A DNA stretch of 62,204 nucleotides, from positions 1 through 62,204 of the forward strand of contig JAKSPO010000010.1 in the NCBI GenBank assembly GCA_024404675.1, written 5' to 3'. The notes below the pieces were generated by a model. It was not told the DNA's origin. It ran no database searches and saw nothing but the letters and a program-made list of their open reading frames with translations. The stretch is from Lachnospiraceae bacterium. Lineage in GTDB: Bacteria; Bacillota; Clostridia; Lachnospirales; Lachnospiraceae. Position numbers and translations under genes: made by a program. The first letter of the stretch is position 1, and each line of letters starts with the position of its first letter. This document shows, piece by piece, positions 27,936-39,058 of this stretch.

Positions 27936-30263
27936 CTATCGAAGGAAGGCCTCTGCCACAACCTGCTCCATCGCAGTCACAAAATGCACTTCCATACCCG
28001 ATTTGATTTCTTCCGATATCTCACTTACATCGTCCCTGTTGTCCGCAGGAACCAAAAGCTTATAAATTCCAACATTCTTAGCGGCAAGCATCTTCTCCTT
28101 CAAACCGCCGATCTTCAGTACACGCCCGCGCATCGTCACCTCACCGGTCATCGCCAGCTCGGAATCCACCGGAATCCCGGTAATTGCCGAAAGCACTGCG
28201 GTTGCCATGGTGATTCCCGCACTCGGTCCATCCTTCGGAACAGCGCCCTCCGGAATATGAATATGAATATCATGCTTCTGAAAATAATCCTCGGAAATCG
28301 CATACTGCTCAGCGATTGAACGAATGTAGCTGATGCCGGCCGATGCCGACTCCTTCATCACATCGCCCATCAGACCGGTCAGCTCAACCTTACCGTTTCC
28401 GGGCATGGTATTGACCTCAATCTCAAGCGTTGTTCCGCCAACACTCGTCCACGCAAGTCCTCTTACGATACCGACCTGCGGCTTACGAATCCGCTCCTCC
28501 TTACTAAAGCGATACGGTCCGAGAAGCTCCGTAAGATTCTTTCCGGTAACATTGTATCGATTGACATCCTCGGTACCTGCGTTCCGAAGAACAACCTTTC
28601 TGCACACCTTGCCAATCGCGCGCTCTAAGCTACGCACGCCGGCCTCCTTTGTGTAGTAGTTTATTATGTCGAGCACAGCCTTATCGGAAAATGTGAGCTC
28701 CTTCTTCGTCATACCGTGACTCTTAAGCTGCTTCGGAATCAGATAATTCTTCGCAATATGCACCTTCTCGTTGTCGGTGTAGCTGCTAAGCTCAATAACC
28801 TCCATACGATCAAGAAGCGGTCTCGGAATCGTTTCGGTCGTATTCGCGGTAGCGATAAATGTCACGTGGCTCAGGTCCACAGGAATCTCAATATAATGAT
28901 CCACAAAACGACTGTTCTGCGCGCTGTCAAGAACCTCCAAAAGCGCTGCGGAGGGATCACCCTTATAGTCGCTTCCAAGCTTATCGATCTCATCGAGAAG
29001 CATCAACGGATTATTAACACCCGCCTGCTTCAACCCTGCAATGATTCGTCCGGGCATCGATGCAAGATACGTACGGCGATGTCCGCGAATCTCTGCCTCA
29101 TCTCTGACGCCGCCGAGACATACACGGACATAGGTTCTGTTCATCGACTCAGCGATGCTTTTTGCAATGGAAGTCTTACCGGTTCCGGGCGGTCCGACAA
29201 GACACAGAATCGGCGTTTCCGCCGCCTGCACACGCGCCTTCACCGCAAGGAACTCAAGGATTCTCTCCTTGACCTTCTCAAGGCCGTAATGATCTCTCTC
29301 AAGAATCGAAGAAGCACGTTTGATATCGATGCTGTCCTCCGACGCTTTATCCCACGGCAGGCTTAAAAGCGTTTCCACATAGGTGCGAATTACCTGGCTC
29401 TCACCGTTATTGGCACCCATATTCATATAGCGACGAATCTCGGTTCGAATCGCCTTCTTCACATCCTCCGAGGCCTGAAGCGCATCGGTTTTTGAAAGAA
29501 ATGTCTCACATTCGTCCTCAGAGCCCTCACCGAGTTCGTTTCTGATTACCTTCATCTGCTCGCGAAGCACATACTCACGCTGGTTCTTATCGATATGCTT
29601 CTGCACCTGAGAATCGATCTCGTTACGGATACGAAGCACCTCCATCTCCCCGACAAGAATCGCCGACAGTCTCTGAAACTGCGAAACCACATTCTCCGAC
29701 TCCAGAATATCCTGCCGCAGTCTTACGGGAATCGGAATCAGAACGATTGCCTGACGCATCAGATTCCGAAGCTCGTTAATGCGAAGAAGTGTATTCTTAA
29801 TCTCCTTCGGCAGCTTGGAATTCGCACTGAGGAAGCGGTCGATTGTATCACGAAGCGAGCGAAGCAGAGCCTCCTCCTCGGCAGGATTCAAGTCAACCTC
29901 CTCCATAGGAAAATGCTCAACCTCGACGCTCGGTCCCTCCGGACGATCGAACCACTGCGTGATGCGACCTCGAAATGCACCGCGAAGCATCAGTCTCGTC
30001 TGGTTGTTCGGAAGCCGCATCACCTGCGTCACCTCACCGACTGTACCGATACGTGCAACCTCGCTCTCTCTTACCGGCGTCTCGTTCACTTCCTTACGAA
30101 GCACAACGAAAACCTTCTTCTTTTCGCGAAGTGCGCGTCTTGCAGCCTCGGCATCTCTTCCGTCCGAAAGCTCAAGCTGCATCAGCATCTCCGGAAATAC
30201 AACCATATTGTTCATTGCAATCAACGGGTAAATATCATATTTGTCCTGGTCAAAGCTGTCCAT
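27936..30263 (-). CDS. lon: ATP-dependent protease Lon
   Basis: Lon unfolds and degrades misfolded and regulatory proteins. The 775 residues comprise the N-terminal substrate domain (from [15 protein letters not shown]), the AAA+ module with Walker [10 protein letters not shown] and Walker [10 protein letters not shown], and the protease domain with catalytic dyad Ser681 (PKDGPSAGI) and Lys724 (GGLKEK). AGAAGGAG lies ahead of the ATG at 30263, while frames further upstream lie in the clpX terminator. It is part of tig-clpP-clpX-lon-engB but separated from clpX by a hairpin. Confidence 0.97.
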   Translation of the reverse strand: MDSFDQDKYDIYPLIAMNNMVVFPEMLMQLELSDGRDAEAARRALREKKKVFVVLRKEVNETPVRESEVARIGTVGEVTQVMRLPNNQTRLMLRGAFRGRITQWFDRPEGPSVEVEHFPMEEVDLNPAEEEALLRSLRDTIDRFLSANSKLPKEIKNTLLRINELRNLMRQAIVLIPIPVRLRQDILESENVVSQFQRLSAILVGEMEVLRIRNEIDSQVQKHIDKNQREYVLREQMKVIRNELGEGSEDECETFLSKTDALQASEDVKKAIRTEIRRYMNMGANNGESQVIRTYVETLLSLPWDKASEDSIDIKRASSILERDHYGLEKVKERILEFLAVKARVQAAETPILCLVGPPGTGKTSIAKSIAESMNRTYVRVCLGGVRDEAEIRGHRRTYLASMPGRIIAGLKQAGVNNPLMLLDEIDKLGSDYKGDPSAALLEVLDSAQNSRFVDHYIEIPVDLSHVTFIATANTTETIPRPLLDRMEVIELSSYTDNEKVHIAKNYLIPKQLKSHGMTKKELTFSDKAVLDIINYYTKEAGVRSLERAIGKVCRKVVLRNAGTEDVNRYNVTGKNLTELLGPYRFSKEERIRKPQVGIVRGLAWTSVGGTTLEIEVNTMPGNGKVELTGLMGDVMKESASAGISYIRSIAEQYAISEDYFQKHDIHIHIPEGAVPKDGPSAGITMATAVLSAITGIPVDSELAMTGEVTMRGRVLKIGGLKEKMLAAKNVGIYKLLVPADNRDDVSEISEEIKSGMEVHFVTAMEQVVAEAFLR

Positions 30264-30307
30264 AATACTCCTTCTATCCATCGCTATACATGATAGCCAT
30301 ATGTTGC

Positions 30308-30338
30308 AAAGAGTCTGCCCGGTTGAGGCAGACTCTTT
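30308..30338 (-). terminator. hairpin between clpX and lon
   Basis: Perfect 12-base arms AAAGAGTCTGCC and GGCAGACTCTTT with a seven-base loop. The U run is only three, so it may be a leaky terminator or attenuator. Confidence 0.72.
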
Positions 30339-30362
30339 CATCATCTCTTTCGTTTGATAAGC

Positions 30363-31604
30363 CTACTGGTTCGTAGTGCGAATCAGTACCGGCTTCTCCG
30401 TTCCCTCTGCCGCTTCCTTCGTGATAATGCAGCGAACCACATCCTCTTCGGAAGGAATCTCGTACATCGGGTCAAGCATAATGGATTCCATAATCGCACG
30501 GAGTCCTCGAGCACCGGTCTTACGCTCATTGCTTCTGTGGGCAATGGTACGAAGTGCCTCCTCCTCAAACTCCAGTTCTACGTCATCCAGACGGAACATC
30601 TCCGTATACTGCTTGGTAATTGCATTCTTCGGCTCGGTAAGAATACGCATCAGCGCTTCCTCATCAAGCGTATCGAGTGCAACCGTTACCGGAACACGTC
30701 CGACAAATTCGGGAATCATTCCGAACTTCACCAGATCGTGCGGAAGTGTCTTACGGAACAGTTCACCGATATTCTCCTTGCGACTCTCCTCTACGGAAGC
30801 CTCGAAGCCCATGGACTTCTGTCCGATACGAGCCTCGATAATCTTCTCCAGGCCGTCAAATGCACCGCCGCATATGAACAGAATATCCGTCGTGTTGATG
30901 TGATACATCTCCTGCTGCGGATGCTTTCTGCCGCCCTGCGGGGGAACACTTGCATCAGTGCCCTCGAGAATCTTTAAGAGTGCCTGCTGTACGCCCTCAC
31001 CCGATACATCTCGGGTAATCGACGTATTCTCAGACTTTCTTGTAATCTTATCAATCTCATCAATATAGATGATACCGTGCTCGGCGCGTTCGATATCGTA
31101 GTCCGCAGCCTGAATAATCTTCAGAAGAATATTCTCTACGTCCTCACCGACATAGCCCGCCTCGGTAAGTGCCGTTGCATCTGCGATAGCAAACGGAACG
31201 TTCAGAATCTTCGCAAGCGTCTGCGCAAGATAAGTCTTACCGGAACCGGTCGGTCCAATCATCAATATGTTACTCTTCTGCAAATCGATATCCAGATTCT
31301 TCTTCGCGAGAACTCTCTTGTAATGGTTATAAACCGCTACGGAAAGTGTCTTCTTCGCCTCATCCTGACCGATTACATACTCGTCAAGGAAAGCCTTCAT
31401 CTCACGAGGCTTGATCAGATTAATCTGCTCCTCGGAGCCCTCGTGCTCGTCCTCCTCGAAGTAAAGCTCCTCACGAAGAATATCGTCGCAAAGTCCGATA
31501 CACTCGTCACAGATCTTTACACCGTTCGGTCCAACAATCAGCTTTCGAACCTGATCCTGCGACTTACCGCAGAAGGAACATATGCTTTTATCATTTTTCG
31601 TCAT
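30363..31604 (-). CDS. clpX: ATP-dependent Clp protease ATP-binding subunit ClpX
   Basis: ClpX is the AAA+ unfoldase that feeds ClpP. The 413 residues start with the zinc-binding dimerisation domain (C9, C12, C32, C35), followed by Walker A GPTGSGKT, Walker [11 protein letters not shown] and sensor segments. It follows clpP by 21 bases. Confidence 0.98.
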   Translation of the reverse strand: MTKNDKSICSFCGKSQDQVRKLIVGPNGVKICDECIGLCDDILREELYFEEDEHEGSEEQINLIKPREMKAFLDEYVIGQDEAKKTLSVAVYNHYKRVLAKKNLDIDLQKSNILMIGPTGSGKTYLAQTLAKILNVPFAIADATALTEAGYVGEDVENILLKIIQAADYDIERAEHGIIYIDEIDKITRKSENTSITRDVSGEGVQQALLKILEGTDASVPPQGGRKHPQQEMYHINTTDILFICGGAFDGLEKIIEARIGQKSMGFEASVEESRKENIGELFRKTLPHDLVKFGMIPEFVGRVPVTVALDTLDEEALMRILTEPKNAITKQYTEMFRLDDVELEFEEEALRTIAHRSNERKTGARGLRAIMESIMLDPMYEIPSEEDVVRCIITKEAAEGTEKPVLIRTTNQ

Positions 31605-31625
31605 TGAAAACCCCTCAATCCGGAA

Positions 31626-32207
31626 CTAACGGCTGGTGATAACCTTATCGATCAAGCCGTAATTAACTGCCTCCTCAGCGGTCAACCAGTTATCACGATC
31701 GGTATCGGCAGCAACCGTCTCATAATCCTTGCCGCAATTCTCGGCAAGCATACGGTTCAGCTTCTCCTTCGTCTTGAGAATGTGCTTTGCAGCAATCTCA
31801 ATCTCGGTAGCCTGTCCCTGTGCGCCGCCAAGCGGCTGATGAATCATGATTTCGGAATTCGGAAGTGCCATACGCTTTCCTTTGGTACCGCCTGCAAGCA
31901 GGAATGCACCCATGCTGGCAGCCATACCGATACAGATGGTTGCTACATCACATTTGATGTAACGCATCGTATCATAGATTGCCATACCTGCCGTAACAGA
32001 GCCGCCGGGGCTGTTGATATACAGGCAGATATCCTTCGTGGGGTCCTCTGCTTCAAGGAACAGAAGCTGTGCAACAACAAGGCTTGCCGTCGTCTCATTA
32101 ACCTCTTCGCCAAGGAAAATGATACGATCCTTCAGCAAACGGGAATAGATATCATAGGAGCGCTCGCCGCGGCTGGTCTGCTCAATGACATAAGGTACTA
32201 AACTCAT
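31626..32207 (-). CDS. clpP: ATP-dependent Clp protease proteolytic subunit
   Basis: ClpP forms the two-ring serine protease chamber. The 193 residues hold the full catalytic triad Ser98 (GMAASMGAF), His123 (MIHQPLGG) and Asp172, and start [20 protein letters not shown]. It lies between tig and clpX in the typical clostridial order. Confidence 0.98.
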   Translation of the reverse strand: MSLVPYVIEQTSRGERSYDIYSRLLKDRIIFLGEEVNETTASLVVAQLLFLEAEDPTKDICLYINSPGGSVTAGMAIYDTMRYIKCDVATICIGMAASMGAFLLAGGTKGKRMALPNSEIMIHQPLGGAQGQATEIEIAAKHILKTKEKLNRMLAENCGKDYETVAADTDRDNWLTAEEAVNYGLIDKVITSR

Positions 32208-32233
32208 GGTAACCTCCTAACATACAAAACAAC

Positions 32234-33520
32234 TTACTTCTCTACAGCATTCTCGGCAACAAGAGCTACAGCCTTCTGGCATGCAAGGTCAAGTGCAAGT
32301 GACTTCAGGTTCTCCTCGCCCATGTACTCCTTAATCTGCTCAACTTCCATCTTGTACTGCTCAGCCATCTTCTTGAGCTCGTCCTCTACTTCCTCATCGG
32401 TAGCGGTAAGACCCTCAGCCTCAACAATTGCCTCAAGAACGAGACGTGTATTGATTCTCTTCTCAGCCTGGGGCTTCATCTGCTCAAGGAAGGTCTTCTG
32501 GTTCAGACCGGTGAACTGGAAGTACTGCTCAAGGTTAAGACCCTGAGACTGGATACGATATGCGAAATCCTCAGCCATCTGCTCCTGTGTAGCCATAACC
32601 ATAGCTTCCGGAATCTCCATGGAAGCATTCTTCACACAAGCCTCAACAGCCTGGTCTTCCTTCTTATTCTGTGCATCCTTGGTCTTCTTCTCAACAAGGT
32701 TCTTCTTTACATCTTCCTTGTACTCAGAAAGAGTATCGAACTCGGAAACCTCGGAAGCAAACTCGTCATCAAGCTCCGGAAGCTCCTTAGCCTTGATTGC
32801 GTTAACCTTGCACTTGAAAACAGCGGGCTTACCTGCAAGCTCTGCTGCATGATACTCGGTAGGGAAGGTTACATTAACCTCGCACTCTTCACCGACATTC
32901 TTGCCGATGAGCTGTGCCTCAAAACCATCGATAAAGCTGTGGGAACCGATAACAAGCGGATGATTCTCACCCTTGCCGCCCTCGAAAGCAACACCGTCAA
33001 CGAAGCCCTCGTAATCGATTACTGCGGTATCGCCGTCCTGTACCGGACGATCCTCGATGGTGATCTCTCTTGCGTTCTGCTCCTGCGTCTTCTTGATCTC
33101 GGCATTGATCTCCTCATCGGTAACATCGATTACAGCCTTCTCAACCTCAACGCCCTTATACTGACCAAGCGTAACCTCAGGCTTCTTAGCAACGGTTGCG
33201 GTGAAGATGAAATCCTTACCGGACTCGATCTGCGTTACATCAATCTCGGGACGGGATACGATGGTAACACCGCAAGCCTTAGCAGCCTCTTCGTATGCAC
33301 CGGGCATAAGAATGTTGGCAGCCTCCTCGTAGAACATCTCCTTACCGTACATCTTAGCAACAACGGCGAAGGGAGCCTTGCCCTTACGGAAGCCCTGAAT
33401 GTTCAGTTTATCTCTGTTCTTCTGGAAAGCCTGCTCAATAGCCTTCTCGAAATCTGCAGCCGGACAATCAATTGTCAGCTTAATCATATTCTTTCCTAAA
33501 TCTTCAATTTGATAACCCAT
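32234..33520 (-). CDS. tig: trigger factor
   Basis: Ribosome-bound chaperone and prolyl isomerase. The 428 residues include the ribosome-binding signature GFRKGK at 43-48, an FKBP-type domain at about 150-245 and the helical C-terminal arms. AGGAGG lies nine bases before the chosen start. It heads the tig-clpP-clpX unit and has an extended -10 promoter. Confidence 0.96.
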   Translation of the reverse strand: MGYQIEDLGKNMIKLTIDCPAADFEKAIEQAFQKNRDKLNIQGFRKGKAPFAVVAKMYGKEMFYEEAANILMPGAYEEAAKACGVTIVSRPEIDVTQIESGKDFIFTATVAKKPEVTLGQYKGVEVEKAVIDVTDEEINAEIKKTQEQNAREITIEDRPVQDGDTAVIDYEGFVDGVAFEGGKGENHPLVIGSHSFIDGFEAQLIGKNVGEECEVNVTFPTEYHAAELAGKPAVFKCKVNAIKAKELPELDDEFASEVSEFDTLSEYKEDVKKNLVEKKTKDAQNKKEDQAVEACVKNASMEIPEAMVMATQEQMAEDFAYRIQSQGLNLEQYFQFTGLNQKTFLEQMKPQAEKRINTRLVLEAIVEAEGLTATDEEVEDELKKMAEQYKMEVEQIKEYMGEENLKSLALDLACQKAVALVAENAVEK

Positions 33521-33556
33521 AACGGTAATCCTCCTAGTATAAACTCACAAATAAAT

Positions 33557-33565
33557 ATTATAGCA
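33557..33565 (-). promoter_or_regulatory. promoter of tig-clpP-clpX
   Basis: Minus-strand extended -10 TGCTATAAT at 33557-33565. The -35 is poor. No CIRCE or CtsR operator is obvious near it. Confidence 0.65.
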
Positions 33566-33586
33566 CATTATCCATTGAAAATCCAG

Positions 33587-36500
33587 TTATTTTTTCTTAA
33601 CTGAGATCAATGTTTCAAAATCCTCCGGCGGCATCGGCGCACTGAGCCTTCTCTGCTCCATCGCAAGCAGTAATCTTGCATATCCGGGGTTCTGTTTTAC
33701 CACACTCACAGGCAGATCCTTCGGCAGTGCATTCATCGCACAGCGCTCGAGATAGGAATCGATTTCCACATGGAAGCCCGCATTCTGAAGCTCCTGCAGA
33801 ATTGCCATGGCGGCATTGAAGTTCTCCGTACTCATCTCTCCGTCCGGAATCACGATTTCAATCAACCCCTCAGGAATACTGTAGCGCTGCTGCAGGAAAC
33901 GGGTCCGGTTCATAAAATCGGCACTGAACATATACTGCCACGAAAGCTGCATAGAGATACGCGGCGGCTCACTGCCTCCGTCGAGCCACTCTCTGATCAG
34001 GCGGCAGGTCTCCTTATGCACATAATAATCAAGCTCGGTAACAAAGCCGTTCTCCTCGAAGATCGGCTGGAAGGAGCAGGGTTCTATCACCTGTCCCTCG
34101 GCGGTAATCCAGCGGACCAATGCCTCCGCACCGATAATACTGCCGGTTTCGAGATCTCTCTTCGGCTGGAAGAATACCTTGAATTCCCGGTTGCTCATCG
34201 CATCGCGCATGGAATTTTCGACAAATTCCCGGAAGCTGTTAATGCTTCGAAGCCCCTCTTCAAAGAAGTTGATGGCAACAGTCGGCGGATCCTGCATGCT
34301 GCCGATACTTCTTGCGGCCAGCTTCGCACGGTCCATCGCCTCATTCACGCTGTCCTCATGGTTTACAAAGCGGTAGATACCACACCATACATTCAGCTTC
34401 ATATCCGGATACAGGCGCGTCACGGAGGTATGCGCGGATTCCATCATCATGGAAAGCCTTGCTTCCGTTCGCTCACGGTCATCGTACTGAAGCATCAGCA
34501 TGAAGTTGGCACCGTTGATTCTCGCGAAGAGCTCGTCGCTCTTCAAAAAGGAATTCAAGGTTCCCGCGAACACCTTTAGAATCTCGTTGCAGGCGTTGTA
34601 GCCCCATACATCATTCAGATCTCCGAACTGCGGAAAATAAAACGATACGAAGCACCGATTAAGCTTCGCATGCTCGGAAACGCTCCGGTTCGCCTCCTCC
34701 TCGAACTTTTCGATGGTAAGGCGCCCGGTCAAAGCATCCTTTGAGCGAACTCTTTCGACAAATTCGGTAACGTCCGACCAGCACACAAGCACATGGCTGT
34801 TCTCCTTCTCCTCCACAATGGAAGCCGTCGTAGATATCCAGCGCTTCTGCTTCTCGTAGTAGGACTCCGTCGTATAAAGCCTCGTCTTCTTGGTAAGTCC
34901 CGCAACCGGGCAATTCACGCAGGGCTCCTTACGTCCCATAATGGAGCTGAAGCAGGTCTCGCCGGAATGTGCCTTCGGATACTGCCTGCCGGTATAATCG
35001 CCGACATACACCAGTTCAAAGGTGTCCGGCTTAATGGCATAGTTTGTAATCTGGCGGTTCTCAATGATTGCACGGGCGTAGCGCACCTCTTCATCCAGAA
35101 GCTCCGCCGTCCTTGCACGCTCTAAGAAGATGCCGATCAGCTTACTGAGGTGAATCAGAATCTCCTGCTCCTCCTTCGTAAACACAGCATTGACTTCTTT
35201 GGAAAATGTCAGACACGCAAAGGTATCCTCACTGTTTATGACCGCATACTGCATCAGCGACGCATTCGGATATACTGCTGCCATCTCCGCAGGAATTGTC
35301 ATCCCGAGCTGTGCGGAATTGGTGCATAAGAATACCGGTTCATTCGTAAAGCGGCCAAGCAGCTCCTTACGCTGGCTCTTAAGCATCGTTTCAAATGCTT
35401 CCACGTAAGGATTCTCACCGCCTTCCCAATTATAGCGGAGCCGAAGCGTCTGCTTCTTTTTGTCTATCATAACCGCGTAAATGCGGGAATAGTTGTAATA
35501 TTTGCCGATCTCACCGAAGATATCGACAAGGTCGTCCTCCGACGTACCGTTCTGCGCCAGAATATTGAAAATCTTATTAACGATATATTTCTCTACGGGA
35601 CCGTACTGCGACTGTCTGTCATCCTCGACGATTCGCTTCGACTCAGGAACCGGCTCCTCCTTCTTCTCCTCGGGAGCCGTATGATATACGCGGCGCTCCT
35701 CCATCGACTCCTCGTAAATCATGCAGTTGGTATTCGGATTCTTCTTCGCTTCCTCGAGCGCGATCAAGGCCTTTTTGTGAAGCTCCATATACTCGCGTCC
35801 GTCATTCGGGAAGATCGCAACACCCATATTGACGCCGACCGTACCGCCTCGCTTCAGCTCGATACGCTCTGCTGCCTTGCCGACCGCACGCGCGATCGCA
35901 TAAACCTCGGCTGCGGTGCGAATCTCCTTTTTCAGCATCACGAACTCGTCATCCGCAATACGCGTCAGACTATCGGCATCCATGAATACGGAGCCAAGTC
36001 CGCCGGCAAGCTTCTCAAGAATGTACTCTCCGTAGGCATTGCCATAGGTGTCCGTGATGGAGCGAAACGCATCAATGTTCAGCGTAAAGAAAGCAAACCG
36101 GTCCGCCTCTCCGCTGTCGCGCACGCATTCCTCCAGCTTCTCGCGAAACGCATTCTCGGTCAGAAGTCCGGTAACAGGGTCCTTCTCCGCTTCCTTAACG
36201 GTAACCTGCTCGTCCCGTTTCTCCTGGTCGACATTCAGCGTACGTCCCATAACCTTGGCAGGATTGCCTTTGCTGTCGAAAACGGTATAGCCTTCATAGC
36301 GAAGCCATATCGTCTTGCCCTTGTCCACATACGAGCGAATATCGTAGGAAAATGCCTCGTCGCCGTTCGAAAGACTGGTGCAAAGTGCCTCAAAAACGCC
36401 CATGTCCTCCGGAACGATCAGCCCGGCACTTAGCATGCTCTCGCGAAAATGCGGGATACGCAAACGGTCCTTCTCGCCCATGCCCTCCCCAAGACGGCAC

Positions 36501-36643
36501 TGCACAAGAATGCCCGTGGAAACTGTGTATTCCCACAAGCCGCATTTGACCATACCGGATATGATTCGGTACTTCTGCTTTTCAATCTCAAGCTGCTGCT
36601 CAAGCTCTTGTATTCTTTCTTCCCCATTCGCATTATTAGCCAT
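33587..36643 (-). CDS. multidomain PAS/GGDEF/GAF/PAS/GGDEF/EAL-like protein with degenerate active sites
   Basis: A 1018-residue cytosolic protein without membrane segments. Domains in order: PAS-like at about 25-140; GGDEF-like at 153-315, with IADDEF at 229-234 in place of GG(D/E)EF; GAF-like at about 350-510; a PAS-like domain at about 520-630 with clustered cysteines (TCFSS, EPCVNCP at 564-578); second GGDEF-like at 634-795, with INGANF at 709-714; and EAL-like at 805-1000. In the EAL-like domain E840-A841-L842 is kept, but the Asn of NxS, the second Glu, the DDFG pair and the Lys of KID are replaced. All three c-di-GMP enzyme domains therefore look inactive, so the protein is more likely a sensor or effector than a cyclase or phosphodiesterase. 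It stands alone upstream of tig. Confidence 0.88.
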   Translation of the reverse strand: MANNANGEERIQELEQQLEIEKQKYRIISGMVKCGLWEYTVSTGILVQCRLGEGMGEKDRLRIPHFRESMLSAGLIVPEDMGVFEALCTSLSNGDEAFSYDIRSYVDKGKTIWLRYEGYTVFDSKGNPAKVMGRTLNVDQEKRDEQVTVKEAEKDPVTGLLTENAFREKLEECVRDSGEADRFAFFTLNIDAFRSITDTYGNAYGEYILEKLAGGLGSVFMDADSLTRIADDEFVMLKKEIRTAAEVYAIARAVGKAAERIELKRGGTVGVNMGVAIFPNDGREYMELHKKALIALEEAKKNPNTNCMIYEESMEERRVYHTAPEEKKEEPVPESKRIVEDDRQSQYGPVEKYIVNKIFNILAQNGTSEDDLVDIFGEIGKYYNYSRIYAVMIDKKKQTLRLRYNWEGGENPYVEAFETMLKSQRKELLGRFTNEPVFLCTNSAQLGMTIPAEMAAVYPNASLMQYAVINSEDTFACLTFSKEVNAVFTKEEQEILIHLSKLIGIFLERARTAELLDEEVRYARAIIENRQITNYAIKPDTFELVYVGDYTGRQYPKAHSGETCFSSIMGRKEPCVNCPVAGLTKKTRLYTTESYYEKQKRWISTTASIVEEKENSHVLVCWSDVTEFVERVRSKDALTGRLTIEKFEEEANRSVSEHAKLNRCFVSFYFPQFGDLNDVWGYNACNEILKVFAGTLNSFLKSDELFARINGANFMLMLQYDDRERTEARLSMMMESAHTSVTRLYPDMKLNVWCGIYRFVNHEDSVNEAMDRAKLAARSIGSMQDPPTVAINFFEEGLRSINSFREFVENSMRDAMSNREFKVFFQPKRDLETGSIIGAEALVRWITAEGQVIEPCSFQPIFEENGFVTELDYYVHKETCRLIREWLDGGSEPPRISMQLSWQYMFSADFMNRTRFLQQRYSIPEGLIEIVIPDGEMSTENFNAAMAILQELQNAGFHVEIDSYLERCAMNALPKDLPVSVVKQNPGYARLLLAMEQRRLSAPMPPEDFETLISVKKK

Positions 36644-36756
36644 AAGAGTTTCCTCCTGTTCTTCCCATAAGGTCCTATAGAAAGGGATAATACCTCAACC
36701 TTAATTTTACATCATATCGGTTGGAAAATCCATTGATTTATTCGCATTTGCCGAGG

Positions 36757-36796
36757 AAAAAAAGGCGGGAAGAGACAAATCGCCGTCTCTTCCCGC
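36757..36796 (-). terminator. terminator after the DJ-1 gene
   Basis: Perfect 12-base arms GCGGGAAGAGAC and GTCTCTTCCCGC with an eight-base loop; on the minus strand it is followed by CTTTTTTTCC. Confidence 0.9.
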
Positions 36797-36832
36797 GGTA
36801 TTCGCTTTTCATGACAAAAATCGTTGCATTTC

Positions 36833-37378
36833 TTATGCAAACTGAATCTGCTTCGCTACCTTCTTCGAGGTCTCCTCGTCAAAAATTGCCAGCAGCGTAA
36901 GTGCAAAAGGAATGGAAACGCCCATGCCCTTCGCGGTAATAATATTGCCATCCTTAACGACCGGCTCCTTAACAAGCACTGCCCCGAGAAGCTTATCCTC
37001 AAAGCCCGGGAAGCAGGTCGCGCGATGCTCCTTCAACAGACCGTTCATTCCAAGAACGCTCGGTGCCGCACAGATCGCAGCCAGGTATTTGTCCGCATCT
37101 CTATATGCAAACAGCAGCTCTCTGAGCTCCTCGTGCGCCATCAACGCATTGGTGCCGCGTCCACCGCCCGGAAGAACAAGCATGTCCGCATCCGTAAGCT
37201 TGTCCGCGTCAAACAGACTATCCGCACCGATCTTAATATCGTGCGCGCCGAGAATCTCGTGCTTGCCGGTAATCGAAACCGTCTCTACCTCTACGCCGCC
37301 CCTGCGAAGAATATCCACTACAGTAAGCGCCTCAATCTCTTCTACGCCGTTCGCCAGAAAAAGATATACTTTAGCCAT
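36833..37378 (-). CDS. DJ-1/PfpI family protein
   Basis: The 181 residues match the DJ-1/ThiJ branch: MAKVYLFLANGVEEIEALTV at the start with the conserved Glu, VLPGGGRGTNAL, and the nucleophile elbow AAICAAPSVLG with the reactive Cys near residue 107. Members act as glyoxalases or deglycases, chaperones or redox sensors; the exact activity cannot be read from the sequence. It stands as a single gene with a strong terminator. Confidence 0.9.
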   Translation of the reverse strand: MAKVYLFLANGVEEIEALTVVDILRRGGVEVETVSITGKHEILGAHDIKIGADSLFDADKLTDADMLVLPGGGRGTNALMAHEELRELLFAYRDADKYLAAICAAPSVLGMNGLLKEHRATCFPGFEDKLLGAVLVKEPVVKDGNIITAKGMGVSIPFALTLLAIFDEETSKKVAKQIQFA

Positions 37379-37511
37379 ATCATCGCCTCCTAAACCGTTC
37401 TGTCGGAATTTTCTGCAATATTAGCACACTCTTTCGGAAAATGCAATTGTCCTATCCTCTTTTTTCAATAAAACAGGACAAAATAGCACAAGCAAATCCA
37501 TTAAAGATCAA

Positions 37512-37540
37512 TTGAAATCCATTCTTTTTTGCGATAAAAT
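37512..37540 (+). promoter_or_regulatory. promoter of the arabinofuranosidase gene
   Basis: Plus-strand TTGAAA (37512-37517), 17-base spacer and TAAAAT (37535-37540), about 33 bases ahead of the start codon. Confidence 0.72.
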
Positions 37541-37573
37541 AAGCATATTATCTAAAAAACGGAGGTACCCCCT

Positions 37574-39058
37574 GTGATTACGAAAAAGCTGCATATAAAG
37601 ACTGCATCAAGGCTTGCACACATCAACAAGGAAATATACGGCCATTTCTCCGAGCATCTCGGCCGCTGTATCTATAACGGAATCTATGTCGGAGAGGATT
37701 CCGAAATTCCGAACACAAACGGTATGCGAAACGATGTCGTTTCGGCGCTTAAGGAGATGGCAATTCCGGTGCTTCGCTGGCCGGGTGGCTGCTTTGCCGA
37801 CGAATACCACTGGATGAACGGTATCGGTCCTAAGGACAAGCGTGTGAAGATGATCAACACCAACTGGGGCGGCGTAACCGAGGACAACAGCTTCGGTACC
37901 CACGAGTTTATGGAGCTTTGCGACCAGATCGGCTGTGAGCCCTACCTGAGCGGCAACGTGGGAAGCGGTACGGTGCGTGAGCTTTCCGAGTGGATCGAAT
38001 ATATCACCTCTGACAACGTATCTCCCATGACCGATCTTCGTAAGCAGAACGGCCGTGAGAAGCCCTGGCATCTGAAATACCTCGGTATCGGCAACGAAAG
38101 CTGGGGCTGCGGCGGCTTGATGACGCCGGAGTATTATGCCTGTCAATACCGTCAGTATCAGCAGTTCTGTAAGAATTATAATGGCAACAAGCTTTATAAA
38201 ATCGCTGTCGGACCGAACGGCAACGACACGAACTGGACGGAGAAGCTGATGCCTTACATGCAGCCTTCCTTTACCGATGCCATAAGCCTTCACTTCTATA
38301 CCGTTCCGACCGGAAACTGGGACGACAAGGGCAATGCGACCAATTTCAGCGAAGAACAGTATCATATGACCATCAGAGAGACCCAGAAGATCGGACCGAT
38401 GATTGAGGAGCATCTTGCCATTATGGACAAGACCGATCCCGAACACAAGATTGGTCTTGCAATTGACGAATGGGGTTGCTGGTACAACGTCGAGGAGGGG
38501 ACCAATCCGGGCTTCCTCTTTCAGCAGAATACGATGCGTGATGCAGTCGTAGCCGCAATCAATCTGAATCTGTTCAACCGCCGTGCCGACCGTATCGTAA
38601 TGGCCAATATCGCACAGGTTGTGAATGTACTGCAGTCGGTTATTCTCACAGAAGGTGCGAAAATGCTTAGAACGCCGACCTACTATGTATTCAAAATGTT
38701 CAAGAAGCATCATGATTCTACTCTTGTAGAAAGTACGCTTGAGAATACCATTCTTGCGCATGACGGCATCTCCTATGAGGATGTTTCCGTTTCAGCATCC
38801 ATCTTAGAATGCGGGGATCTGTTCATCACACTTTGCAATGCCAATCCTGACGAGACCTACACAATCGATACCGCAATCGATGAGAGCTATTCTTGCTTCG
38901 AGGCTTCCATTCTGACCGGAGAGATGGGGGCGCATAACACCTTTGATGAGCCGGATACCGTGAAGGATTGTTCCTACGGCGGCGTGGCACTCATCGGAAG
39001 CCATGCTTCCATCACACTTCCGCCCTGCAGTATCGTAACGGTACAGCTGAAGCGATGA
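37574..39058 (+). CDS. abfA: GH51 alpha-L-arabinofuranosidase
   Basis: Removes terminal arabinofuranosyl residues from arabinoxylan, arabinan and related plant polysaccharides or oligosaccharides. The 494 residues form a TIM barrel plus C-terminal beta domain. The acid/base Glu175 is in YLGIGNESWGCGG and the nucleophile Glu299 in LAIDEWGCWYN, as in clan GH-A GH51 enzymes. No signal peptide is seen, so it works in the cytoplasm on imported oligosaccharides. The start codon is GTG at 37574, supported by GGAGG nine bases upstream. It overlaps the next gene by ATGA. Confidence 0.95.
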   Translation: MITKKLHIKTASRLAHINKEIYGHFSEHLGRCIYNGIYVGEDSEIPNTNGMRNDVVSALKEMAIPVLRWPGGCFADEYHWMNGIGPKDKRVKMINTNWGGVTEDNSFGTHEFMELCDQIGCEPYLSGNVGSGTVRELSEWIEYITSDNVSPMTDLRKQNGREKPWHLKYLGIGNESWGCGGLMTPEYYACQYRQYQQFCKNYNGNKLYKIAVGPNGNDTNWTEKLMPYMQPSFTDAISLHFYTVPTGNWDDKGNATNFSEEQYHMTIRETQKIGPMIEEHLAIMDKTDPEHKIGLAIDEWGCWYNVEEGTNPGFLFQQNTMRDAVVAAINLNLFNRRADRIVMANIAQVVNVLQSVILTEGAKMLRTPTYYVFKMFKKHHDSTLVESTLENTILAHDGISYEDVSVSASILECGDLFITLCNANPDETYTIDTAIDESYSCFEASILTGEMGAHNTFDEPDTVKDCSYGGVALIGSHASITLPPCSIVTVQLKR

